The notes below the pieces were generated by a model that was given only the letters and a program-made list of their open reading frames with translations, ran no database searches and was not told where the DNA came from. A stretch of 64,000 nucleotides of DNA from Bradyrhizobium diazoefficiens (lineage in GTDB: Bacteria; Pseudomonadota; Alphaproteobacteria; Rhizobiales; Xanthobacteraceae): NCBI RefSeq assembly GCF_016616235.1, contig NZ_CP067100.1:4833001-4897000 (forward strand), in the 5' to 3' direction. This document shows, one piece after another, positions 56,701 to 63,959 of this stretch. Within the stretch, counting starts at the first letter, position 1. Every line of letters begins with the position of its first letter. Both the position numbers and the translations under genes were made by a program.

Positions 56701-59305
56701 AGCGATATGGCCTCTCACTCAACGCATATTCACCTATGAACCTTCGATCCTTGATCAATCAACGCAATGGCGTGCCCGTACCATCGCGCCGCGTCTCTGG
56801 GTGACCGCTCCTTTGGTCTTTGCCACGGCCTTATCGATTCCGGCGGGGCCTTTCTTATTCGACTTCTCATATCTCGTTCTCCCTTTGGCGATTTGGCTCG
56901 GCTGGCATTTCGGATTGCGCGGCTGGCGAACAACCGCGCTAATGGTCCTCCCGGCGTTCTGGCCGATCGCGCCGTACTGGCTTTCTCCCCCATCTCTCGA
57001 TTTGGCCGCAACCGCGTTGATCCTCTCAGCGCTATTTGCACGGCCACGGTTGCTTGTGCAGATCCTCTCGATACGGTCAATTCCATCCGTTGTTGCAGTA
57101 CTGCTTGTGGCCGCTCTTTCGTTCCAGGTACATCTCTCTTCCACAGGACCTTTTAGTCCTCCATCGCACCCGACAGCCGCAGCGCTTAAACTCGAGGAGC
57201 AGACGAATAAGCAGCCGTCCGAGGCCTTAGGGGCGATAGGAGGCAATCAATTGGGCGCAGCGCCAACGTCTCGGTTCATACCGAAGTACAATGCAAGCTT
57301 TGAGTGGGCGCCCAGCACGCTTTTGATCCTCGCTCTTTTTCTGTGCGGGCTGTCTCGCCTGGGAAGACAAGCACTTCTTGTTGTTGTTCCTGTTTTCATT
57401 GCAGCAGGTGCCGCAATCGCACTCAATTCTAAGGCCGAATATGTGGGTCTCATCTCGCCTGTTAGTGCATTTGCGGGATTCTCCGCGTTTATAGTCGGGC
57501 CGCTTTATAAGCGACGTCTGGTGGCTGAAGCCGCTTCGCTGACCTCTATAGCGTCGATCGCCACTACTTGGCTTATCCCAAGCGCATTGCTGACGGCTGG
57601 GATGGTCGCAATGCTGTTCTCTCTTTCGATACTCATCCCAGATGGTGACAGCAGCAGCATGTCGCTCCTCGCGTTGGGCACCCTTCTCTCGTGGATGGCG
57701 GGTGTTTCGTTTGCCCAGAACAACACTGGATTTCGCCTGGGCATTGTTTGCCTTGTAGCCTTCGGATGCCTCGTTTTCCTTGATGCGTCGCTCATCCCAA
57801 CTGACGGCCCCGCACCCCACATCCTGAAGCTTTCGAACCGGTCAGCATCCGTCTTTGCTCTCTTTGTTCCCACGATTTTCTTCGCATTAGGAGGGGTGTG
57901 TCGAGATTCGCTTCTGCGCACGGTTGCCGATTTGTCACCAGAAGCCAAAGCCCTCACCATTGCCCCTTCTGACAATGAGGTAGTCGCTCAGCCCAACGCC
58001 GAGACTGTCGAGGCACAGGTTTCGTGGAGGAAGAGCCCCGACTCCAGTGGCTTTGCATCGACTGAAGCGATCGGTTCTCGCAAGCGGATTGTGATTTTAA
58101 TCGATGGCGCAGGGATGGGTTACGGTCAGAGCGCCTCGAATGTCCTCAAGATGTATCGGTGCCTACAAGGAGAGATAGAATCGTTGCACCAAACTGTTTT
58201 CTACATCTCGGGCGTAGCAGGATCGGCAGCGTCCGATTTCGACGTCTGGCATAGGTTTAGAAATAATATCCTGGGCGTGCTCGGGCAGGCGACGGGCTAC
58301 TCGTTTGACGACGACGTCCTCAAAGCATACGAATTTTTGGTTCAAAACTATCGAGACGGGGACGAGATCTACCTATTCGGATTTGGGCGAGGCGCCTATG
58401 CGGCACGCGTTGCGGCCGGATTCGTGCATAAGGTTGGACTGATCGCCCCGCAACAGTTGAGCTTTGCAAGATCTGGGCTGACCGCGTACAAGAGATCGAG
58501 CGTGGGCGAACGGACTACATCATCCGGAATTGAGGATGCCGCAACTCAGTTTGCCAAGGCTTTCTCCGCAAGGCGGCCAACAATAAGGTTTGTGGGCGTC
58601 TGGGACACTGTGGCACCCGCCGTCATCCCTCGGTCTGACCGGCTCTTCCTTCCAAGTCTGGAAGAGCTCGCGTTCACCATATCCAATCCGAGCGTTAGAA
58701 CATTCCGACAGGCAATCTCCATTGACGAGCGACGAGCGATGTTTCGCCTAACTCCATGGATTGAGCCTCAGGCATTCGTTGGTTCTGGCCCCACGCCAGG
58801 TCGCGCCGAACCGCAGGATAGCTTGCAAACCTGGTTTGCCGGAGTGCACGCTGATGTCGGAGGCGGTTATCCGGAGGAAGAGAGCGGCCTGTCGAAATAC
58901 TCGTTGATCTGGATGGTTGAGGAGGCCGCTCGATGTGGCCTTTCGATAAATCAGAACGTGTTCCGCGAAGTGGCCTGGGGCATTCAGTCAAGACAATCTT
59001 CGACCCGTTACGCGACCCCGGCGTTTACCGCACCGATACACAATTCGCTAACCCTCTCCTGGTCGCTGCTCGAATTCTTGCCGAAGTCAGCCAAGTTCAA
59101 GGAATGGCCGGAGCGAAAGTCCTTTCTTGGCTTTTATATCCCCGACGGCGAGCCGCGCTTGATTCCGGAAGGCGCGGTAATTCACGAATCGGTAATCAAG
59201 CGAATGGAGGCGCTGGCGGATTATCGCCCCATCAATCTGCCGCGGACCTATCAGATCGAACCACTCGCCGCGATGCTTGGTGACCAAACCCCTGTTAGGA
59301 GCTAG
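53708..59305 (+). CDS. Giant membrane protein: CoxE-like start, vWA-like domain, polytopic region, DUF2235
   Basis: 1,865 residues. Residues 1-85 resemble the N-terminus of CoxE-type vWA proteins. Two TM helices follow (about 101-122, 152-172), then a domain (about 225-390) like the vWA-like module of MoxR-associated conflict proteins (TAQAGGRFLPVRGFRRLAAN, WMLLVERSGA); its metal-site DxSxS is degenerate. A helical region (405-545) and more than a dozen TM helices (about 585-1400) follow. From about 1459 a DUF2235 (Tle1-like lipase) domain: VWDTVAP with Asp1633, WFAGVHADVGGGYPEE with His1714, but GFGRGAYAAR has Gly1560 where the family has the nucleophile Ser. Likely a membrane-bound sensor/effector platform worked by the MoxR ATPase. 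Confidence 0.8.
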   Translation: MIGVSDWLDRSTSLLPALRDAGLQTGVSEQLKILQLLRLLGERDAAPRDPEELARWVAPVLCTRSDQTARLQVILKQHFSSGPTSQDQRPLRVMPRPQPMIGGIWLLAAAIVLGALLVGISKLGPTLLGQAIPLVRTVVELSTSTYGLTQREIITIFIVLVVGLGTIGWLIYRRIHLALHSGGPIGPETLRNVVVDPPAADVDNPDFLRAARVLNRPTLTTTGHIDVSATVRATAQAGGRFLPVRGFRRLAANWMLLVERSGAQDPLPAFGARLSALLARSGVRHSLYEFRRSPDWVREGGPRGAHSPLERALGKARPTRLLMLSEAARTIDPRNGGRARWLTDNDVPRDVVLLTPKARDLWSGAEVQAAQAGILVLPADASGISTLAQRIQAEELTPEPVAPAREAQFDLWQEQRFIWLSRTKPADEVRRSLTDTLKRLLTSEEFRLLVGIAAFPKVHLELMSTLDKHLYPASNPSVQRDRLLKLGRLVWIKEGFIPEWLREDLLLALQRADRGDVRVLRNTWTKMLDREPEPDDKRTVLKIHAEGSTGAGITADELFVGFLKGEFDLPAPLRWAGLSTLLRAPDRIDWLIAGTGFALVAATLAGGVDLFVWTQSALLRWAEFMRLMADNLPLFAAPALRPLAITPLALAIAWLATSGIRPTSSFRLSQMFAGMGALLSLAFGWLGAFPTEDLTFNPSPKDLWVAFFAPLIVAVMVALLFTMRQRADREYADLRTVLQQTRGTGLHDWPTNLVLLFAAEIALLMWDAQASLWLALIPTLGIVRAILISFGGAQLQQSFPLKRVPFGQAVAGVVIGEIASATLFRYLQLGLWAVNGLPTDNFVTGYLPYVSFGPILLGGLFGCLVTLWQQKLLSIRGVIFYSGIIAPIALALPLSTYSYVYWLSSGSAQGAPPLLARFISPLHSSTGIEFHVAVSVISSMIALAFVGLPLAQRRPSNWAIYLSALLAIVATGVLMVLLRNFGIIDDSFALLYSTASLSAIWPLTQRIFTYEPSILDQSTQWRARTIAPRLWVTAPLVFATALSIPAGPFLFDFSYLVLPLAIWLGWHFGLRGWRTTALMVLPAFWPIAPYWLSPPSLDLAATALILSALFARPRLLVQILSIRSIPSVVAVLLVAALSFQVHLSSTGPFSPPSHPTAAALKLEEQTNKQPSEALGAIGGNQLGAAPTSRFIPKYNASFEWAPSTLLILALFLCGLSRLGRQALLVVVPVFIAAGAAIALNSKAEYVGLISPVSAFAGFSAFIVGPLYKRRLVAEAASLTSIASIATTWLIPSALLTAGMVAMLFSLSILIPDGDSSSMSLLALGTLLSWMAGVSFAQNNTGFRLGIVCLVAFGCLVFLDASLIPTDGPAPHILKLSNRSASVFALFVPTIFFALGGVCRDSLLRTVADLSPEAKALTIAPSDNEVVAQPNAETVEAQVSWRKSPDSSGFASTEAIGSRKRIVILIDGAGMGYGQSASNVLKMYRCLQGEIESLHQTVFYISGVAGSAASDFDVWHRFRNNILGVLGQATGYSFDDDVLKAYEFLVQNYRDGDEIYLFGFGRGAYAARVAAGFVHKVGLIAPQQLSFARSGLTAYKRSSVGERTTSSGIEDAATQFAKAFSARRPTIRFVGVWDTVAPAVIPRSDRLFLPSLEELAFTISNPSVRTFRQAISIDERRAMFRLTPWIEPQAFVGSGPTPGRAEPQDSLQTWFAGVHADVGGGYPEEESGLSKYSLIWMVEEAARCGLSINQNVFREVAWGIQSRQSSTRYATPAFTAPIHNSLTLSWSLLEFLPKSAKFKEWPERKSFLGFYIPDGEPRLIPEGAVIHESVIKRMEALADYRPINLPRTYQIEPLAAMLGDQTPVRS

Positions 59306-59449
59306 CAAATGCGCGTCATGGAGAAGACGTCTCTCATAAGACGTCAGCATTTTGCCAAGAGCCAGTGGGCACTAAAATCTAACCGGATGGACGCTCGTCC
59401 TTTATCCAGAGGCAGTGGGTTTGTGGTGCGCTCGGAGGGCGGTCGCATT

Positions 59450-59463
59450 TGTTGCGATTTCAA
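59450..59463. other. attR core of the dusA-integrated island
   Basis: TGTTGCGATTTCAA, identical to the copy at 47,848-47,861. It lies 145 bp after the last cargo gene. The base composition rises to the native level beyond it. Confidence 0.7.
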
Positions 59464-59559
59464 CGGGTTGGAACGATCGTTTAAGGCATAAGGTGCATTT
59501 CGAAGCCAAAAGTGCCTTTGAGCGCGTGCAGTCGGCGCCGGAGAAACGGTTCGTGACAT
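59464..59559 (-). pseudogene. Displaced original 5' end of dusA
   Basis: From the ATG at 59,559 the minus-strand frame reads MSRTVSPAPTARAQRHFWLR ... NDRSNP and reaches the attR core exactly in the dusA frame. Joining it across the core gives LKSQHYRFSVAPMMDW, a natural DusA start. So these 32 codons are probably the N-terminus of the undisturbed gene, cut off by the island. Whether the native start was this ATG or an internal codon is not certain. Confidence 0.55.
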
Positions 59560-59590
59560 ACGTCTCTTCTCACCCTCTTATCCTCTATCC

Positions 59591-59836
59591 TCAGCCGCGG
59601 GGCAAAAGTCCGTCCGCCATGGCCAGGACTGCTGCCATCGCCGCAGCAATCGCCGCCCATGCACTCCAGCGACTCTGCTCGTAAACCAGTCGCAGCACGG
59701 CTTTTGGATCGTCTAGGCCACTCCCCAAACCACGCCTGGCGATCGGATCTCTCAGCCTTACGCGGGCGGATGTCAGCCACAACAGTGCAGCGGCGGCTGC
59801 AGACATCTCAGACAACATTTCGAGTGCCTGCTTCAT
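59591..59836 (-). CDS. Small membrane protein
   Basis: 81 residues. Two hydrophobic segments (MLSEMSAAAAALLWLTSARV and WSAWAAIAAAMAAVLAMAD) with a polar stretch between. Similar short two-helix proteins are frequent in Bradyrhizobium and have no known role. Weak ribosome site. Confidence 0.55.
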   Translation of the reverse strand: MKQALEMLSEMSAAAAALLWLTSARVRLRDPIARRGLGSGLDDPKAVLRLVYEQSRWSAWAAIAAAMAAVLAMADGLLPRG

Positions 59837-59885
59837 CGCGAGCCTGAGACCATTGCAATCATTTCGCCTACTTCGCCTAGTCGGT

Positions 59886-60140
59886 TCACCGCCGTCCGAC
59901 GCGGTCTACGGGTCCACCGCGATTCATCGGCGTACCAGGCCGGACCGCAGCGCGCGCAACCGGGCGCGGTCGCAGCACGACACCCGCCCGCGCAACGCAG
60001 GTCGGGGGATAATCAACGTACTGGCAGTACACCACGGCTTTTGCCGGACTCCCACCAAGCAGCACGCCGAGGGCGAGAGACATAGTGAATGCCAAACTCG
60101 CGCACGTCGACCGAATTCTGGAGCACTGAAGGAAATTCAC
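59886..60140 (-). CDS. Small secreted protein with NRGGPV-type tail
   Basis: 84 residues. A signal segment (SLALGVLLGGSPAKA) is followed by VVYCQYVDYPPTCVARAGV with two cysteines, an Arg/Pro/Ala linker and the end RPGTPMNRGGPVDRVGRR, a tail I associate with a small secreted family of Bradyrhizobium. Start may be either the first ATG or the Met at about residue 20. Function unknown. Confidence 0.65.
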   Translation of the reverse strand: MNFLQCSRIRSTCASLAFTMSLALGVLLGGSPAKAVVYCQYVDYPPTCVARAGVVLRPRPVARAAVRPGTPMNRGGPVDRVGRR

Positions 60141-60282
60141 GACGCCCCTCCCACTTGAGCACTGTTAGTCGGACAGTCGACTTATGGGCACGAGCCTTCG
60201 TGCGACATTGATTTGGATCAAGGCCGGCCGTGCCTGAAAATAGGGAAGCAGTCGAACCTGGAAGGAATGGAAAGAGCTCGTC

Positions 60283-60564
60283 TCACCTGACCCCAAGCAC
60301 CGAGCGTCGGAAGCCGCCGGCGCGGGCTTCCTTCTGACAAACGAAACTACCCGTGCTGCCCTGCCCGTAGTGCCGCTGTCGCTTGAGGTAGTAAATCTCG
60401 TTGCGAAAGTCGATCCAAACAACGGTGTCGCCAGGACAATGACGCTGCGCCTGCGCCTCATAGCGGAAGGGCGTGAGCGGCAGTGCGGTGGCAGCGGACG
60501 TGGCCACGACCATGCCCAGAAGCAAGGGCGCCCAGAATCGAGGGCGAGCATATTTTTCGGCCAT
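60283..60564 (-). CDS. Small secreted protein (HCPGDTVVW family)
   Basis: 93 residues. Hydrophobic signal (WAPLLLGMVVATSAATALP), then QRHCPGDTVVWIDFRNEIYYLKRQRHYGQGSTGSFVCQKEA, a small two-cysteine domain found in many short secreted proteins of Bradyrhizobiaceae. The function is unknown. Another minus-strand frame overlapping it is a shadow. Confidence 0.7.
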   Translation of the reverse strand: MAEKYARPRFWAPLLLGMVVATSAATALPLTPFRYEAQAQRHCPGDTVVWIDFRNEIYYLKRQRHYGQGSTGSFVCQKEARAGGFRRSVLGVR

Positions 60565-60575
60565 CGATCATCCCG

Positions 60576-61043
60576 CTACTTCAATGAAATCCTGATTCCG
60601 CTGATGTTGGCGGCGAATTCCAGGCCAGCCTTGGGTCCCTGCAGCACCATCGTGACGCCTTTCTCGTTGCGCAGATGGACGCCGTTCAGGCCGCCGACCA
60701 GCGCAGCACCACCACCGACGGAACTGTAGGAGCCGGCAAAGTCGGAGACCTCGCGGATGCCCGACGCCCGGCCCTCGAGTCGCCCGACGGTTGCGCCGGC
60801 CGTGATGCCGAGGCTGACGCCGGACAGGCGGAAGGGATAGGTGCGACCGCGATAGATCAGGACGCCGCTGCCTACGCCGCCGCCTACGAGTAGACCTGCC
60901 TTCACGATCTTCAATCGGACGTCGCCAGAGGCTTGCGCCGAGGCCGGCGTCACCGGAGCAGTCAACGCGAGCAGCGCAACCGCCGCCAGGCGATTGATGA
61001 ACCAACGCAGCGCGATTCGCCGTCGCTCAGGGTTTCGCGGCAT
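60576..61043 (-). CDS. Exported beta-rich protein, possibly EipA/DUF1134-like
   Basis: 155 residues from MPRNPERRRIALRWF, a charged start followed by a hydrophobic signal (AAVALLALTAPVTPASAQA). The mature part is beta-rich and Gly-rich: GGVGSGVLIYRGRTYPFRLSGVSLG, then VSDFAGSYSSVGGGAALVGG and LRNEKGVTMVLQGPKAGLEF. The order GSGxLxYxGxxYPFxxxGLS and KGVxxxL recalls the EipA/DUF1134 envelope-integrity family, but I hold this loosely. It starts 17 bp inside the preceding DUF2950 gene, so it is co-transcribed. Confidence 0.65.
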   Translation of the reverse strand: MPRNPERRRIALRWFINRLAAVALLALTAPVTPASAQASGDVRLKIVKAGLLVGGGVGSGVLIYRGRTYPFRLSGVSLGITAGATVGRLEGRASGIREVSDFAGSYSSVGGGAALVGGLNGVHLRNEKGVTMVLQGPKAGLEFAANISGIRISLK

Positions 61044-61944
61044 CGACCTTCTTCCAGGTCTGGTCCGGATCGAAGAGCGTGGTGCGCTGGGCAATGAACT
61101 CGGTCCGTTTTCCCAGATCCTTCTGATAGACCGTGCCGTTGTGATTGACCAGGAAAGTCATCACGCCGGAATTGCCGTATTCGGCCGGCCAGGCGATTAG
61201 CGCGAAGCCGCCGATCATCTTACCCTTCACGACATAGTCGAGCGTGCCGCCGGGCGCGTCCGCCCCCTGTCCTTTCAGGATGCGGAAATAGTAGCCGTGA
61301 TAAGGCGCGATGGCACCCTCGCCGGTCTTGTAGCCTTCGGCCGAGGCCTCCGCTGCCATCGCGCCGAGCGGGCTTGGGTCGGCGTCGTCACGCCAGAACA
61401 GCCCGTCCTTCTTGCCCGGCGTCGAGACGATGTGCTGCGCGTAAACGCCCACCCCCTCGCCGCGATCCTTGTCGGCATATTCGTTCTGGGCATCGACATA
61501 GGCGAGAGCAGTCTGAATCGCGTCGAGCTCATTGCGTCCGATGCGACGATAGAGAACCTCGATGCGTCCTTCATCGGTGTCGAATTCCCAACCGCGCTTG
61601 GTGTTGACGAGCGGAATCGGGAACGGAAAATCGTCCGGGCCCAGCATGAGCGTGGCCTTTTTGTTGCGCTCCACCTTGATCGCATGCCTGGTGTCATACA
61701 TGGAGGTGAAACGTTGGCGGATGTCGGCATCGACAACCTCGTCGCCGGAAGAGACGATGTCGTCGGCGGCCCTGCCGAGCACCTTCAGAATGTCGTTCGG
61801 ACCGCTCTTGACCGCGGCCGCCAGCGCGGCGGCTGCATCCTCCGGTGTGGAAAAGGATTGCTGCGCCTGCGATGCTGTGCTCAGCAGCGCCAGTGCCATG
61901 ATGCCCGTCAGGGCCACGCGTTGGAGCGACTTCAGACTTGTCAT
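61027..61944 (-). CDS. DUF2950 exported protein
   Basis: 305 residues from MTSLKSLQRVALTGIMALAL, a signal peptide. The DUF2950 pattern is evident: FSTPEDAAAALAAAVKSGP, KATLMLGPDDFPFPIPLV, YVDAQNEYADKDRG, GYYFRILKGQG and FALIAWPAEYGNSGVMTF. Function unknown; these genes are regularly found with DUF3300, as here, where the two overlap by 4 bp. Confidence 0.9.
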   Translation of the reverse strand: MTSLKSLQRVALTGIMALALLSTASQAQQSFSTPEDAAAALAAAVKSGPNDILKVLGRAADDIVSSGDEVVDADIRQRFTSMYDTRHAIKVERNKKATLMLGPDDFPFPIPLVNTKRGWEFDTDEGRIEVLYRRIGRNELDAIQTALAYVDAQNEYADKDRGEGVGVYAQHIVSTPGKKDGLFWRDDADPSPLGAMAAEASAEGYKTGEGAIAPYHGYYFRILKGQGADAPGGTLDYVVKGKMIGGFALIAWPAEYGNSGVMTFLVNHNGTVYQKDLGKRTEFIAQRTTLFDPDQTWKKVDAAKP

Positions 61945-63620
61945 GGCAAGGCCTCCGCGGGGATTCTTGCGCCGCCGGCGAGCCAATCGCTGTATGTGCG
62001 GAATTTCAGCCCGAGCCGCTCATAGTAGACTCGTAGGTAACCGTCACTGCCACGGGTCACGGCTTCCGGCTTCACGCTCTCGACCTCCTGCGCCAAGACG
62101 CCGACATAAGCCTTGTTGCTGCCGAGATAGCTGAAGCGGTAATAGCCGATCCCACTGGCGAGATGGCCGAGCAGCACAACGTCGTGCTTCAGCGCGATGT
62201 CCGAGCGTCGGCCACCGCCGCCACCTCCGCGGCCTCCTCCGCCACCACCACGGAAGCCACCTCCGCCAGCAGACATGCCGCCACCGCCGCGCCCGCCGGA
62301 GAAGCTCGCACCGCCACCGCCACCGCGCGGCATGCTCGCCATGCTGGACCGCCCGCGTGCGGATGCCGCAGAAGCCGCCCGGCCCGACGAGACGTTCATG
62401 GCGCCGCCACGGTTGCCGCCACCGCCGCCACGGTTAGCCGCCGCCGCGCGATTGCCTGCGCTGGCGCCACCACGGTTGGCAGCCTTCGCGCGATCGCCGC
62501 CGCCCGTGGCCTTGGCCCGATCGCCGCCACCCTTTGCACTACCGCCTTTGGCCCTATCACCGCCGCCCTTGGCACGGTCCGCGGCACCCGCACGGTCGCC
62601 GCCGCCGGGCCGGTCGCGCGTGCTTGCGCTGGCACGGTCGCCGGCACGAGCTCGCCCGCCCTGGTCCGGACGCAGCACTTGTTGTCCGTCGCGGCCGCGG
62701 AAATCCATCCGGTCGGACACGCCGGCCTTCAGATTATTATTGCCGAAGCGCTGCTGGACGTTGGTGTCGTTGTAGCGCACGCCCTGGCGATGCGCCGGAT
62801 TATGCTGCCAGCCATTTCCGATGTTGGTGGTGCGATGGTTGACATAGACGTTGCGGTTGCCCCAGTTGCAGCCGCCGCCCCAGTAGTTGCCCCAGCGCCC
62901 GATGGCCCAGGCTGTACCGAATGCTAGGCCGGCTGCGACCACTCCGGCGCCGATATAGGATGGGTAGCCAAAATAGTACGGGGGATATTCGGTATAGGGC
63001 CAGGCGCCGTAGACGGTCGCCGGCTCGTAATAGGGCACATACATCGTCCCGGGGTCCGCCGGCTCGATCACGACCACCTGCTTGTTCTCCTGCGTCTGAA
63101 TGCTCACCTTCTGCTGCTTGGTCGTGACGAGCTTCTTGTTGTCATAGGCCTTGGTGCGCAGGCGCTGGATTGCGTCCATCACGTCCGGCTGCTGGGCGAG
63201 GAAGGTATCGCCCAGTTTCTGGGTCCATTCGAGCTTGTCGCTCATCATGGTCAGAACCTCCGGCGTGCTCGCCAGCGCCTTGACGCTGTCGTCCCAGGAT
63301 TGCTTGTCGACCTCCGTCCTCAGCGCGTCGCCTTTCAACGTCTTGCGCTCCTTCAGCCAGCGGTCGGCCTGCACGACCTCCAGCGGATAAGTCGAGGCAG
63401 CCAGTACGTTGGCGAGGAGCTCGTCGGGATAAAGCGCGATCGGTGCCACCAGCGCCTCGATTTGCTCGGGCTTCAACAGGTCGGCCGTCGGCGCGGGCTG
63501 ATTTGCCGGCTGCGCTTGCGGCGCGGGCGTTGGCGCGCTGTCCGGAGTTTGAGCCAAGGCAGGCTCCCCAAATGCCAGTAGCAGCACGAGCGGAACCAGT
63601 ATCTTGCCGGCAAGACGCAT
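61941..63620 (-). CDS. DUF3300 exported protein with S74-type chaperone-like tail
   Basis: 559 residues from MRLAGKILVPLVLLLAFGEPALA, a signal peptide. DUF3300 spans about 45-270 (IEALVAPIALYPDELLANVLAASTYPLEVVQADRWL ... TMYVPYYEPATVYGAWP). A hydrophobic Gly segment follows, then a long low-complexity Arg/Gly/Ala region with repeats of DRAKGGG. The C-terminal 75 residues (SDIALKHDVVLLGHL ... YVGVLAQEVESVKPEAV ... GYLRVYYERLG) resemble the peptidase S74 intramolecular chaperone of phage tail fibres. Envelope location is likely. Confidence 0.87.
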   Translation of the reverse strand: MRLAGKILVPLVLLLAFGEPALAQTPDSAPTPAPQAQPANQPAPTADLLKPEQIEALVAPIALYPDELLANVLAASTYPLEVVQADRWLKERKTLKGDALRTEVDKQSWDDSVKALASTPEVLTMMSDKLEWTQKLGDTFLAQQPDVMDAIQRLRTKAYDNKKLVTTKQQKVSIQTQENKQVVVIEPADPGTMYVPYYEPATVYGAWPYTEYPPYYFGYPSYIGAGVVAAGLAFGTAWAIGRWGNYWGGGCNWGNRNVYVNHRTTNIGNGWQHNPAHRQGVRYNDTNVQQRFGNNNLKAGVSDRMDFRGRDGQQVLRPDQGGRARAGDRASASTRDRPGGGDRAGAADRAKGGGDRAKGGSAKGGGDRAKATGGGDRAKAANRGGASAGNRAAAANRGGGGGNRGGAMNVSSGRAASAASARGRSSMASMPRGGGGGASFSGGRGGGGMSAGGGGFRGGGGGGRGGGGGGRRSDIALKHDVVLLGHLASGIGYYRFSYLGSNKAYVGVLAQEVESVKPEAVTRGSDGYLRVYYERLGLKFRTYSDWLAGGARIPAEALP

Positions 63621-63707
63621 CGTGTCCTCCATCGAACTTATCGCAGCAAGCATCAGCATCCGCTGACCAGTCTTCTTTGACAGAGATCAAAGAAACTCCC
63701 ACGGCCT

Positions 63708-63959
63708 TCATCCTGGCGCCTGACCGCCCTGCTGCCTTGTGAACTGGATCTTCTGGAGCTCCGGCGTGATGATCTCGATGTCGCTCTCGAAGGATGCGGA
63801 CAGCGTCTTCTGGCTGCCGAGATAGTCCGTCATTCCCTTCAAAATCCTGGCGGGATCGTCCGCGCGGGCGGGGGACGTTGCAGGCAGCAGCACCACCACT
63901 GCTGCAACCCACCACATTGCGCAGAGTCTAGCGCGAAGGAATGCCTGTTGTTGCTTCAT
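63708..63959 (-). pseudogene. Truncated DUF2092 gene
   Basis: 83 residues: signal peptide (WWVAAVVVLLPATSPARA) and the first DUF2092 strands (ILKGMTDYLGSQKTLSASFESDIEIITPELQKIQFT), then a short unrelated end. The family normally runs to about 250 residues, so most of the domain is gone, probably by an internal deletion. It lies just upstream of DUF3300, which commonly neighbours an intact DUF2092 gene. Confidence 0.6.

Larger units (their letters stand above)
47848..59463. mobile_element. 11.6-kb genomic island integrated in dusA
   Basis: Bounded by identical 14-bp cores. Contents: tyrosine integrase next to dusA, a gene remnant, and a four-gene operon (hydrolase, caspase-like, MoxR, giant membrane protein). 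No plasmid-transfer, phage-structural or transposase genes are seen. Base composition and codon use inside 49-59 kb are visibly more A/T-rich than the flanks. dusA is a known target for specific integrases of prophages and islands. The element therefore looks like a small integrative island that may need a helper for transfer. Confidence 0.75.

Noticed and set aside
58385..58387. Gly1560 as a sequencing error or frameshift
   Set aside because: The frame is intact on both sides with conserved family motifs, and two base changes would be needed for serine.
59309..59491. Small plus-strand frame after the giant protein
   Set aside because: It spans the attR core and antisense dusA remnant, and shows no protein-like features.
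60165..60551. Minus-strand frame overlapping the small secreted protein at 60,283
   Set aside because: The overlapping frame has a signal peptide and a recognisable small domain; this one is its shadow.
59464..63959. Extending the island to include the DUF2950/DUF3300 cluster
   Set aside because: The matching core at 59,450 and the return to native composition place the boundary before it; those genes are typical chromosomal Bradyrhizobium families.
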